Assembly (NCBI GenBank): GCA_037157565.1
Contig: JAZHRO010000012.1
Location: 56,907,501 to 56,971,500 of the forward strand
Source of the DNA: Thalassia testudinum
Lineage: Eukaryota > Streptophyta > Magnoliopsida > Alismatales > Hydrocharitaceae
Direction of reading: 5' to 3'
Length of the DNA: 64,000 nucleotides
Shown here: positions 43,801-55,800 of the stretch, piece by piece
Layout: every line of letters starts with the position of its first letter
How positions within the stretch are numbered: position 1 is the first letter of the stretch
Made by a program: the position numbers and the translations under genes
The notes under the pieces: generated by a model
What the model was told of the DNA's origin: nothing
The model's input: the letters and a program-made list of their open reading frames with translations, nothing else
Databases searched by the model: none

Positions 43801-46800
43801 AATATACCACCCAAATTGAAAGTGACTAGGTTGGAGATTACTCTGAATGGTTGGAGTCAATAGAATAGACGACCCGACAAATATCACCCAAAATAAAGGC
43901 AAACTAGTTGGACGTACTCTGATGATTTTGGAAACGTCCATTTTGAAGGTATGCTGGAAGAATGTTGAGGAAGAGCGGAATTTTAACATTGAATTTCGAT
44001 GACTCCAAAATAAAAAAAGCATAGGCATGTTGAGGTAGAGGTAGGAACATGTTGAATGATTATAATTACATTGAATTCACGTAGTTATGCAATCAAAATT
44101 TGTTAAATATTTAAACATTAATCTCATTAAAAGTTATTTCAACATTTAATCCTAATCCTAAGACATAATAATCTAACTCTACGAAACGTATACCAAAACG
44201 ATCATAGATCTAGTATTATTAAATTAACTGATTTTAGCATAAACCTACCATAAAACTCGTGGCTCTACAAACATAATCTTTAAAACCGACAATCAGATCA
44301 ATCAACCTCGACTTTGTAACCTAAAGGTAGCTTAGGGGGAAATTTCCTATTTGACTATGGAAAAGCTAAAATACCTCAAAGATTCAAAAAGGAGGAAAGA
44401 AGACCCTTGCAGGAGCTCCCCTCATTTCAACAAATACATGGCAACAATTATTGATAGAAGTGGGCTACACATTGTTTCACATATGTAGTTGGAGAAAATG
44501 ATAAGTCTTACTCTCAAATGGAATGTAAATTTAGTAGTAGAAGGAACAATGAAGGGATTAATGTAAAAATTAGAGAAGAATGCATTTTAATGAAAGATAT
44601 TTTTAAGTACTTGGGATTCATTTTCCAACAAGATGATGAAATTAATGATGTTACACATAAAATTATTACATGGTGGTTGAAATGGAGGGATGCTTTTGAT
44701 GTTCTCTGTGATAAGAGGGTTCCTTTAAAAGTTAAAGAAAAATACTATCGAGCTACGGTAAGACCAACCATGTTGTACTGTTCTGAATACTGCGCTATCA
44801 ACTATAAGCATGTACAAAAGATGTCTGTGACAAAAATGAAGATGTTAAGATAGTTGTGTGGTCATACAAGAAATGATCGTATTTTAAATGAGATTATTAG
44901 AAAAAATATTAGGGTGGCATCGATAGAGGATAAAATGAGATAAGCACGTCTAAGGTGGTTTGGACATTTACAAAGAAGGCCACTAGATGCTCCAGTTAGG
45001 AGATGTAAGAAGATGGAGGTTAAACCCGCTAAGAGGGGGCAAGGAAGACCAAACAAGTGTTGGAAGAAAACTATTAAGCATAACCTCAATTACTTTACTT
45101 TAAGTTTTGAAATGGTTGAAAATCGATCTGTGTGGAGGCAAAGAATCCATATAGCCGACACCACTTAGTGTGGGAAAAGGCTTAGTTGTTGTTCTCAAAT
45201 GAAATCATACACCTCTTCATATAGTAAAATGTGTTGGAAAAATTACATCATAAGTCCAATAGGATAAAAATCATAACAAATAACTCCAAAATAATAATAA
45301 GTGCTCTACCAACACTCCCTCTCAAGTTGGAGCATATATATCAATGATGCTTAGCTTGGAACAACACTTATCAAAAGCGGATCTAGCAAGGAGCTTTGTG
45401 AATATATCTACAATCTGATCTTCAGAAGATACAGATGAACTGTAAATGATTCAACACTGTATCAAGTCTCTGGTGTAGTAGCAATCGACCTCAACATGCT
45501 TTGTCCACTAATGGAACATTGGGTTGTTTGTAGCAACGTGATTATCACACCTCATCTCTATTGGTCCCTCTACTTGAACATGGAAATCATGTAGCACAAA
45601 TCTGACCTAGACAATCTCTATAGCTATCTAAGCCATAGTCCTGTATTCTGACTCTGCACTGGACCTAGATACCACCTACTGCTTCTTGCTTCTCCAGGTC
45701 ACTAAGTTGCCTACTACATAAGTGCAGAATCCAGTTGTTGACTTCATGTTTGTCATGCATCCTGCATAGTCGGCATTAGAATAGCCAACAACACTCATAG
45801 ATGTGTCCCTCTGAAATAAAACACCTTTGCTAGGTGCTTTCTTCACATACCTAAGCACCTGTATAGCAGCATCCCAATGCTGCCTGGTTGGTTTGTCCAT
45901 GAACTGGCTGAATTTCCCAACTGCAAGAGAAAGATCTCGACGTGTAATAATAAGATACAACAATTTACCAACCGACTGCCCATAAGATCTACTATCTACA
46001 GGCGGAGACTCAGCATTATAGAGGTGTCATTTAGGATCCATAGGTATATTAATAGGTTTGAACCCCATCATTCATGTTTTTTACAATATATCAAGGTCAT
46101 CCAAATAGACAAGGATTACAACCACTACCCTTTTACTCTTACTGACAAACAAATAGTGATCAGCAGAAGACCTTATAAGTCCCATGACCTGTAACTCCTT
46201 TGAGAGTCTCTGGAACCATGCTCTCGGACTCTACTTCAAGCCATAGATGGCTTTCTTCAATCTGCATACACACTCCCTCTGAGCCTCAAACCTAAGAGGT
46301 TGTTGCATATAGACCTCCTCCTAAAGATCTCCATACAAAAATGTATTTTTCACATCCAACTGATGAAGAGGTCAATCGTAGTGGGCAGCTACAGACACCA
46401 AAATCCTAATAGTAGACAATCGAGCGATGGGAGAGAAGGTATCAAAGAAATCTACCCTATACGTTTGGGTTGATCCCTTTGCCTCCAGTCTCACTTTGTA
46501 GTGAGATATTATGCCGTCTGGGTTGCATTTGACAATAAAGACCTAACGACACCCAACTATTCTGGCATAAGGAGGCAAGGTGATCAGGTCCCACATCCCT
46601 CTAGAGCATAGAGTAGCCATCTCATCCTCCATGGCCTGATGCCATTTTGGATCTAGCATGGCCAACTGATGAGAGGTAGGAATGTGCATTGCAGAGAAAG
46701 CAGCTATGAAAGTAGCAAATGTACTACCAAGATTGGCAGTAGAAACTGTCTGTACAGTATGATATTGGACACAATTATGTGGGACCTTCCGAATAGCAAT

Positions 46801-49800
46801 CAGAAGATCAGATCCCCAATATGCTCAGTAGCAACAGTAGTAGACTCATCAGAGGAACCGTACGAGCACCACTGAGACAACTCACGTCAATATCAACCCA
46901 TGCCTGACAAGGGGAGGAGACAGGTGGTTGAGATGGTGGGGGGGTGTGTTCTTCTGGACATGCATGCTGTCCGTATGTCCCAAGTAGCCTCTAAACCTAA
47001 GTAATCTCAACTTTCTACCTCATAGAAGTCTCTATGGTAGTGATATCCTCACTATGTGTAACAGGGATCTGTTCCTAGGGAACTGATGGAATAGGCATAG
47101 GAGCCAAGCCTTCTTCAAGTGTCACCTGATGACCATTTGTAGAAAAATAAGGAATGAGCTCATGAAATGTGACATCTGCAGTCACATAATGCTTCTTACC
47201 ACAGGGTTTATAGCATCTGTATCCTTTCTAGGTGCTACTGTAACCTAGAAAGACACACTTCACTACTTTTGGAGCCAACTTGTCCCTACTAGGTCCAAGA
47301 ATATTAAGGCGACATAAGCAAACACCCGAGGTGGGACAGTAAATAAATCCTTCTCAGGATAGGGGACTTGCCAAGGAAGTTGTTCTTGTATAGCTAAGTT
47401 AGGCAACCTATTAATCAAATAGCATGCAATTTAACACTACATCTCCCCAATACACCTATGGCATATTATGTTGTATCAATAGTATCCTAGCCACATCAAG
47501 CACATAATGATGTTTTCTTTCCACTACACCATTCTATTGCGACATATGGAGATAGGATGTCTGGTGAATAATCCAAGAGATCTGTAAAAGGTCGCCAACT
47601 TAGATGTACAGAACTCTAGAGCATAATTAGACTGTACAATCTTCACAATAGTAGAAAACTGAGTCTTTATTTGTAAAATAAATATTTTAATCATTGATCC
47701 AACATCAGATTTATTTTTCGAAAGAAATAACCATGACATCCTAGACAAATCATCCACAAGAAGTAGATAAAATCTATTACCCAGTCTATCTGGGACACAA
47801 CTAGGTCCCCATACATCAATGTGCAGTAAATCAAAGATAGCAGCAAAACTACGAGAAAAACTAAAAGGAAAACTGGCTCTATGATGCTTTCTCAGCTGGC
47901 ATGCATCACACAATCTCAGTAGCTGGCGAAATATGAGAAATGACATGTTGAAGCCTATCTAGTAAGAGGTGCCTGAGACGACGATGCCACTGAAAAGCTG
48001 CACCAGCACTAAATGCAACCTCGCCCTGACACAGCAACAAATGGAATCTGAATCAAGCAATACACACCCCCTCCTCTTGTCTGCCACCAATCGTCCTCCC
48101 GTAAGTTTGTCTTGAAAGATACAACCCAACTCATCAAATATTGCACGACGGTGTAAGTCTTTTGTAATCCGACTAACAGATAAAAGACTAATCGGAAATT
48201 CTGGAACATAAAGAATATTAGGCAGTGCCAATGCAGGAGTCACTACCACATCTCCTCTGCCATGAACCCTACACTACCTGCCATCTGCTACATACACAGA
48301 TCTCCCTGAGGGAACATCATAAACCTGTCTAAAACATGTCTCATCCCCACTGAGATGCTAAGATGCGCCTGAATCCACCAACCACAAGGCACCGTTAGTG
48401 CTACCAAACTTGTAAGTAGAAGACATACCTGAAGTGGCTAAAGGTGGCAATATCAGTAGTAGTAGTGGTCTCCTGGGTCAACTAGGAGAGACGCTGGACC
48501 ACAGCATCATAGTCTGCACAAGACACCATGTCGCTTACCTCCTCTAAAGAACCAACCTGGTTGGCCATGGGAGGTTGCCCATGCTTCATCCAGCAAGAGG
48601 CCTCTATATGGCCAATCTTCCCACAATGCGAGAAAATAGTACGAGGTCTACCACTCGTACCCCGACCATCACGCCCTCTCCCCTAGTAAATGGAGCACCA
48701 CATCATCCACATGCAGTAGCAACAAGCACAGGAGTTTGTCCAATCTCTGACATGTATGACCTAACAACCACCCTGCTCACACGACTATAAGCCTCCTCCA
48801 GAGATGGAAGCCTAGCTAGAGCAATGATCTAGGATCTAGCAACCTCGTAGTCTGGTCCAAATCCATCAAAAAATGGTAGGACATCATACTCCTTCCTATG
48901 TGCCCTCTGAGTGGTACAAGTACAGATAGGTCGACAAGCATTGTACTTCTCAAGGAGCTCCTTTAGAATTGCATAATACTGTGAAAGAGACTGACTCTCC
49001 TACTTGAGACTACCAATAGTATGGTGAATCTCAAACACTTTCCTAGAGTTCTTCTCATGGGAATATATGTAATGTAGAGAATCTTACATCTCCTTGGCAG
49101 TCTTATAGTACATAATCCCATCAGCAATCTGAAGTTCAACAGAATTCATGATCCAAGCATGAACCATTGAATTATCTTTCTTCCACATGGCATTCTTCCC
49201 TGTTTTATCTTGTGGCTCCAACTCCAACAATAGGTGCTCCTCATCATGCCCCTTAACAGTCATGAGGAACGTCTGAGACCATCTAGCATAATTAGCCTCA
49301 TTCAACTTGGCAATAGGAATAAAGAAAGGAGATTTGTAACCCCCGTTGTCCGTAGCGGTAACTGACGACACTTCCAAAGAATCTAAGGAGGTTGGGCCTT
49401 AGGACTGCTACAAGATGTCATAGATGCGATCTAAAATCAATATTCAGATATGAAAACTTCACAATCAGAGAGAAGTGATCTCTTGAACATGAGATCTAAG
49501 ATTGAAAGACCCTAGATGACACCCTAAGAATTACAAGCACCCCATAGATCATGGCTTAGCGCATGTTAGCGCTTCTAAGAGGTGTAATGCCTACTCTACG
49601 ACAAAGAAATCACGCCACCAGCCCCACTACTCGCTACACACAGCAGGCAGAAGGGGATACAATGCTGTAGGAGGTGGCGCAACCTTTAATAGATGGCTCT
49701 GTAGGGAGCTGCGACGTGCAGGTGATGAGGAGGCGGTGCTCCGATGTCAAAAGCGAGGCTGCGGACCCTGAGGAGCACCAGCAGCAGCCTACAGTGGGGC

Positions 49801-52800
49801 AGCGACGCCCTATGGTTGCCGGAGGTGGCCTGCGAAGGCCAGCAACAGCCGGTGGCGAGCGCCAGCAGCAACTGTGACCGCAGTGGTGACCTGCTGGGGC
49901 TGGCGACGATAGGTGGCACGCTGGTAGAGGCTCCTATGGGTGTCACCAAGGGGATTAGGGTTTTGGTAGAGGGGTACGGAAGCTTGTGAGGGGTAGGATA
50001 CCAAAATGCCGATCTAAGATTGCCATTCTAATACCAAGTCAAAGAAAATGACAAGTCTTATTCTCAAATGAAACCCTACACCTCTTTATATAGTAACGGG
50101 TGTTGAGAAAATTACATCATAAGTCCAATAGGACAAGAATCATAACAAACAACTCCAAAACAATAAGTGCTCTACCAATAGATATCAACCTTAAATTTTG
50201 AAAGCAACGTAAAAGTTGCATCTAATGCCCCCCTATTTTGATGGAATTATTGATGCACTACCAAAATTTGGCAAAATATCATTGCCAGTCCTACATTTCG
50301 ACAAGAAGTAGTGTGTTGACATGGCACTACATCAAAAAAGGCCATTTTGCCCCATATCACCAGCATGCCGTGTGCAAGCAGAACACTATGAAGAAGACCA
50401 CCCAAAATAAAGGCGAGTTAGTTCAAACAGAGTGCACCATCAGGTGCTTTATTCATGGAGGCATAGCATCTCCACTCACAGAATTAATATGAACTCCATT
50501 TGGATCTTTTAATGGATTAAAAGAGAGCATCTGAAACAATTGATGTGAGGTCGAAATCTAAATTGGGCATGGTCTACAACTCACCCATATGCATCCACGA
50601 TATCTTGGAATGCTTCCGTAAATTTGTTCGTTCGAAAATACGTAGGGGGTGATTCATTTGTATGTAGCACTTGGAAAATAGAACCAACTTGAGAATTGCT
50701 GTCAATTGTTGCTCGATGCAGAGCATCCTGGATCTGCATGAAATATAGGATGAAAGAAATAACATGACATGGATTAAGCAGGCCTGCACCTATGCAGAAC
50801 TTTTTTTGCAACATGTCCTAGAAAAAGTTGAACATCAACAAAAAGGTACCTGAGTTGCAGCAAAAACAGGGCTCCATCCCTCAGCAACTAGACATTTTTT
50901 TGTAACATCAAGGCTAAGCATGTTCAAAGTGTGGTAAACAGATTTCTCCTTCCTGACCTAGACCATGAAGACAAATTGTGATACTTTAACAGAAGGGTTA
51001 CCTTGCAGTAGGAATAATCACACACAAGGCAAAACAAAGAGGATAATCCAGAGCTAACACACAAAGATGTCAAATGCATAAATTGGTACCAACGGTTTAC
51101 TCAATTGTGGGAAACTCTTTTTTTTTTTTTTTAAGGAGACACTCCCACCTTAGAGAAATATGAGACTTTTTTCATGAAAACACCTTAACCTCCAATGTAG
51201 TTTCTAACGTGACAACAATAGCATGCTGCTACTTATCAAATTCTCTGGTAGTGTGATAAAGACTTGGGACCTTCTAGAAACTCCAATTTGTACCAATTTC
51301 CAGAACCATCACTATATAGGTGGTCGAGCTATTCCCCCCACAATGATGTTATTCTGGCACCTTGCTCACGGCTCATTAATTATACAACTTGTCCATTCTG
51401 CTCAGGAAACGAATGGAAAAACAAACTTGCGTAATAACAATTTTACCGTTGCCTTTTCAAAAAAAAGAAAAACAAATTTACTGTTGTATGCAAGGTTCAA
51501 TATCATGGTTAAATTACATATTGAAATATTTCAATAACAGCCTTCGCTACATGAAAATAGTTACTATAACAAAAAAAACTAAAACGTGGCATTCCTTGTT
51601 AATTTGAAAAGACCATCCCATATGTTACTGCAATTAAGGTGGAGCAGATTCCTATGCCAACCAAACTTCAAGGTATGAAAAAGGTTTGGGAGGAAAAGAA
51701 CTAACCAGAAGATACCAGTGCTCATAGTAAGAGGCTATATTCTTCAGAAGATTGTCCCTGTAAAGTAGTCCGGCATCTATTGTTGCCTTGAGTTCAGTGA
51801 TCCGACCAGAAACCTGAAACAAAGATGTTTTACGTTCCCAGGTTGCACGGATGAAGCAACAGGAAAAAGAAAAGATTCAGCTAGCATACAACAAAAACAG
51901 AGAAGTTATATGCAGATGTAAATTTTAAGTATATTACAACAATCAATTAGCTTCTAATCACATTACTACCAAGGGATAGTTGACATGGAACTACCGACAG
52001 AAGTATGGAACCTTTCAAGCACAAAAAATAAAAGAGAACCAGTCTTCTTATGTTGCAATTTCTATAAAAAAGATTACAAACAACTAGTAAAAAGTGCATT
52101 GCCCTTTTAAATGTTGACCAAGAAGGCAAGAACCATGTAAGCCAATAACAATCTAAAGCATCTCAAGCAGTAAAATTACAGAATGCAATTTCTTTCTCGT
52201 AACTAACTATACGAGCCAAAGGTTAACGAATCATGAAAGAAGAAGGCAATTTTGTGTTATCGAGGTGAGGTGTAAGCCTCGGTTTTGGGGACAAAGAATC
52301 AAAATTAGATATAAATATGTGCTTTTGACATGATAATAATGTGAAAACTGTTGGAAGATATGTATGTTCTTGGGTTAGTTGTCTTATTTAGTCCCACATA
52401 ATGGGCGTGGAATTTTGAAGGTGTGTGGCAGCCTATTTATAAGCTCTTGTATGCTCAGCCTCAGTTGTTCTTGGAGAAAAGTAATGAAATATTTGCTCCA
52501 TAGGGCTCTCCTGTGGTTTCTCTACTCTCCTTGTAAGAGGAGTTTCCATGTAAATCCCAATGTTCGATGTGATACTCTTAGTGTCTTTGTTCATGCATTT
52601 TCGTCTATGTTATTTCAACATGATATCATAGCATGTTGCGACCATGAGCTCTTGTTGAAAGTAGGGACTCTCCATGTTGTTATGCGTGTTGAAGGATCCC
52701 GCAGAGATTTCTTGTAAGTTGAAGGTATTCACAAGAATGTGGAGACCCTTCCTGCATTTGCCTTGTTAATCATTGGTTATTGGAGCAGACCCGGGTGCTA

Positions 52801-55800
52801 CAAATTGCATCTTCACCCTTCCCAATAGTTGTGCCTGTGAGAAGAAAAGGTAGGGGATTCATCTACCTCTCGCTTCAGATCGATCGGGGTGCTTCCTTCT
52901 CCCCTAGTACCATGTGCTCTCCTTCAGCAGTGACCAATTTGCAGTAATCTCCAATCTCCACCACCAGTTCAATTATTAATTAAATAACCTCATCTACATA
53001 AGATTCAATCGAGGTGGTTATTATTGAAAGATTGAATGAGGGAGTTTGTGGTGATTTGTGGTGGTCTCGTCCTGCACCAACCCATCTAACTATTTTTTAT
53101 TCCTTGTGATTTCCTTCAGCAGTGTGCTCATTATTTTATTCCCAATCTGCAGTTAATACTCCACAAAATCTGCGATCAGATATATTCACTAAATGATCTC
53201 CAAAGCATCGCGGGATTGATATACCATGCTTATTATTTTTCCTGCACAGTTGATGTGAGAGTTACGGAGTGGATTGATTGGCATCCCATCCAACCAATCA
53301 GCCTATGGAGGTCAATCCTCTTGCATTCTGCCCAACTGGTCAAGTGACAGCCTGACCGGTTAGACTGTGCAGCACTTGTCCACCATTGCTGGATGGAGAA
53401 GAGAAGAAGCAGGAGATGGTAACAACCCCTCTAGTGGTGGCATATCATTACTGGTAACAATTGTCATCGAGATTATCTTCATGCTGAGGAAGGTTATGGG
53501 GAGCCACAAGAACGTGGCACACAGCAACCTCAGCCTCAACAACGATGTCATCCTCAACTTGGCCGCCAAGAGTGGCAGATTCTGGGAAATAGATAGCAGA
53601 GAACTTGGCGGAGATCTTGCAAGCGGGTGATCTCACACAGAGACTTTGTGTGAAGATGGAGGGCGGAATAGGAGCAATCACAGCCATCTCATGCAAGGAT
53701 GCTTTTATGATGATGGGTAGGTCACATCCTTTATCTTTTTTTCTTTTATCTTTTAGTTGTTTGGTATGTTGGTGACTTGTGCCCAGAAAAAAAAAATGTA
53801 AAATAGGAAAAAGGTCAAAAAATGATGTAAAAACAAGAGAAAAATGAGTGGAGAAAAAAAGCTGTTGAATTAGTTCTGCTATCAAGATTTTCTTATTTTA
53901 AAAAAGGAGGAAAAACAAAAACATAAAAAAAGGAGATAGTGTCAGTTGTGTTTCTATATATTTTTTTTATAAAATAAGTGGTTGGTGGTAAAAGTAAAAA
54001 GAATTAGATGACAAAGAAGAAAGAAGAAAGTCGAATAATATGAATAAGCTAAAGTATAATAATAATATATCAAAAGCATTACGTAAAGAACGCATATACA
54101 AAGAACAAGGAGAAAATCATGAGAGAACGCTCTTGATAGGGTTGATTTTTTCTATTGATCTTCTCAAAGAAACAAGTGAGAGGTACATGCCTATTTATGG
54201 ACCACCACACATAACACAAAGTCCCACTCTACTATGTAGAACTAAACCAATTACATACTCCAACATTCCCCCTCAAGCTAGAGCATGCAATGCTCAGCTT
54301 CTACAACACAAAAAATCCCACCCTATGTAACAGAACACAACTCTCTACTTCTTGCTTGTAAGTGGGTGTGCTAATGATGATAGGGCTAGAGTTGCTGAAC
54401 GAACTGCTGGAGCTGGCTCCAACAATAGCCTCTCCTTTGGAGACCTAGTGCTGGTAGCTTCCCATTCAGTATCCCTGATATGGATTTTCCTCTGAAAACC
54501 TCAAAATTGGATCTTCCTCTCTAGAGTCCATGAAATTGGATCTCCCATATAGATACCTAACATAGGCCCTAACTATGAAGACTTCGAAACTAGATCTCCC
54601 TCTTTGGATACCTTGAAACTTTGGACCTCCCAGAGTTTGGTTTCTTATGTGATGACTTCGAACAAAGGGAGTCCCAAATCGGAGATGACTATAATAAGAT
54701 CCACGCTCTCCCTTTCTCCTATATTTTATAGGAGAAGAAAATAATAAAGAGAAGACAAAATAAGACTACAGAAAAGCTTCTCCCTCTTTTCTTTAACATA
54801 ATCATCATTTATTCATTTTCTTTTTTCTTCCTTCCTTCCTCTTCTTTTTTTCTCTTTATTTATTTTTTCCTCTCCCTTTTCTTTCGATATTTCTCTCCCC
54901 CTTTTTACTCTTCCTCTCTCCTTTTTTTTATTTTCACTCAGCTCATTTCATTTGGTTTAAACATTATGGACACAAACAAACAAAATCTCATGGAGAGAAC
55001 TCGACACTGCACCTTCGACCTCTGGGATCCCCTTTGAGGGCTTCTTCCAGGCACCGATTTTGGCACTCCTCGAGCACACGAGGATACCGCGATCCTCGCT
55101 GCCTCTAATCTCGTGCGATGGACTCAATCTCCATCACCAAGGTCATCACCGATCTCGCGTCGCCAATCTAGATCTTCGCCATGTGCAAGTGATCTTGCAC
55201 GAGATCTTTACCGAGATCCTCGCCCAAATCACCGTTGCCTTCATTGCTGAGCTCTTCCACAATGTCTCGCCTACTTTCTTTTACGACCTTGACGACCGTG
55301 AGGTGCTCGCCCTCTCCATGCACCTCACCTCCAACAGTCTCGTCCACACCACGCTTGTGCATGTCATGTCTGGCACGGGTTAGGAGGACAGTGAGGACCC
55401 ACGCGTGAATGCGCTACCATCAGCAGTAACCGCACGAGATCTCATGCGAGATCCTCGTGTGGCTACCATCTCCATCAAACGCTTCGGGCAGGTCCCGACA
55501 CTGGAGGACGGCGATCTCAAGCTCTTCAAGTCGTGATCTACCTCTCAACCACACGTGCTGCCAAAGATCGATGCTCTTCCAATCTTGCTCACCACTTCAC
55601 CTCTTGACTTGCGTCCACCTGATGCAAGCATTGCTCCTACAAGTAGCATTGTCGCTCCATCGCCACCGTTCTTTGTGACTGCCTTTCGCCTCCAGGGGGC
55701 CCTATCAGCGGCCCCTCCTAATGATCTCCCCTTTGAACTCGAATAGAATTTCAAGAAATTGGGACTCCAATGACATAATGATAAATATAATAAACAAACC

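Larger units (their letters stand above)
44489..50180 (-). mobile_element. Copia retrotransposon, minus strand, decayed, interrupted by a LINE
   Basis: A short 5' LTR (50039-50180, 142 bp) with TATATAAAGAGG on the minus strand is followed by an iMet-like primer site (CTTGGTATTAG). The 3' LTR is split: 44489-44520 and 45193-45314 with the LINE between. A purine tract (TTGAGAGGGAG) precedes the 3' LTR, which starts TGTTGGTAGAGCAC. Domains on the minus strand run gag, GAG-pre-integrase, integrase, RT and RNase H. Short LTRs and domain style suggest the Ale/Retrofit group. It has many stops and frameshifts. Confidence 0.85.
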
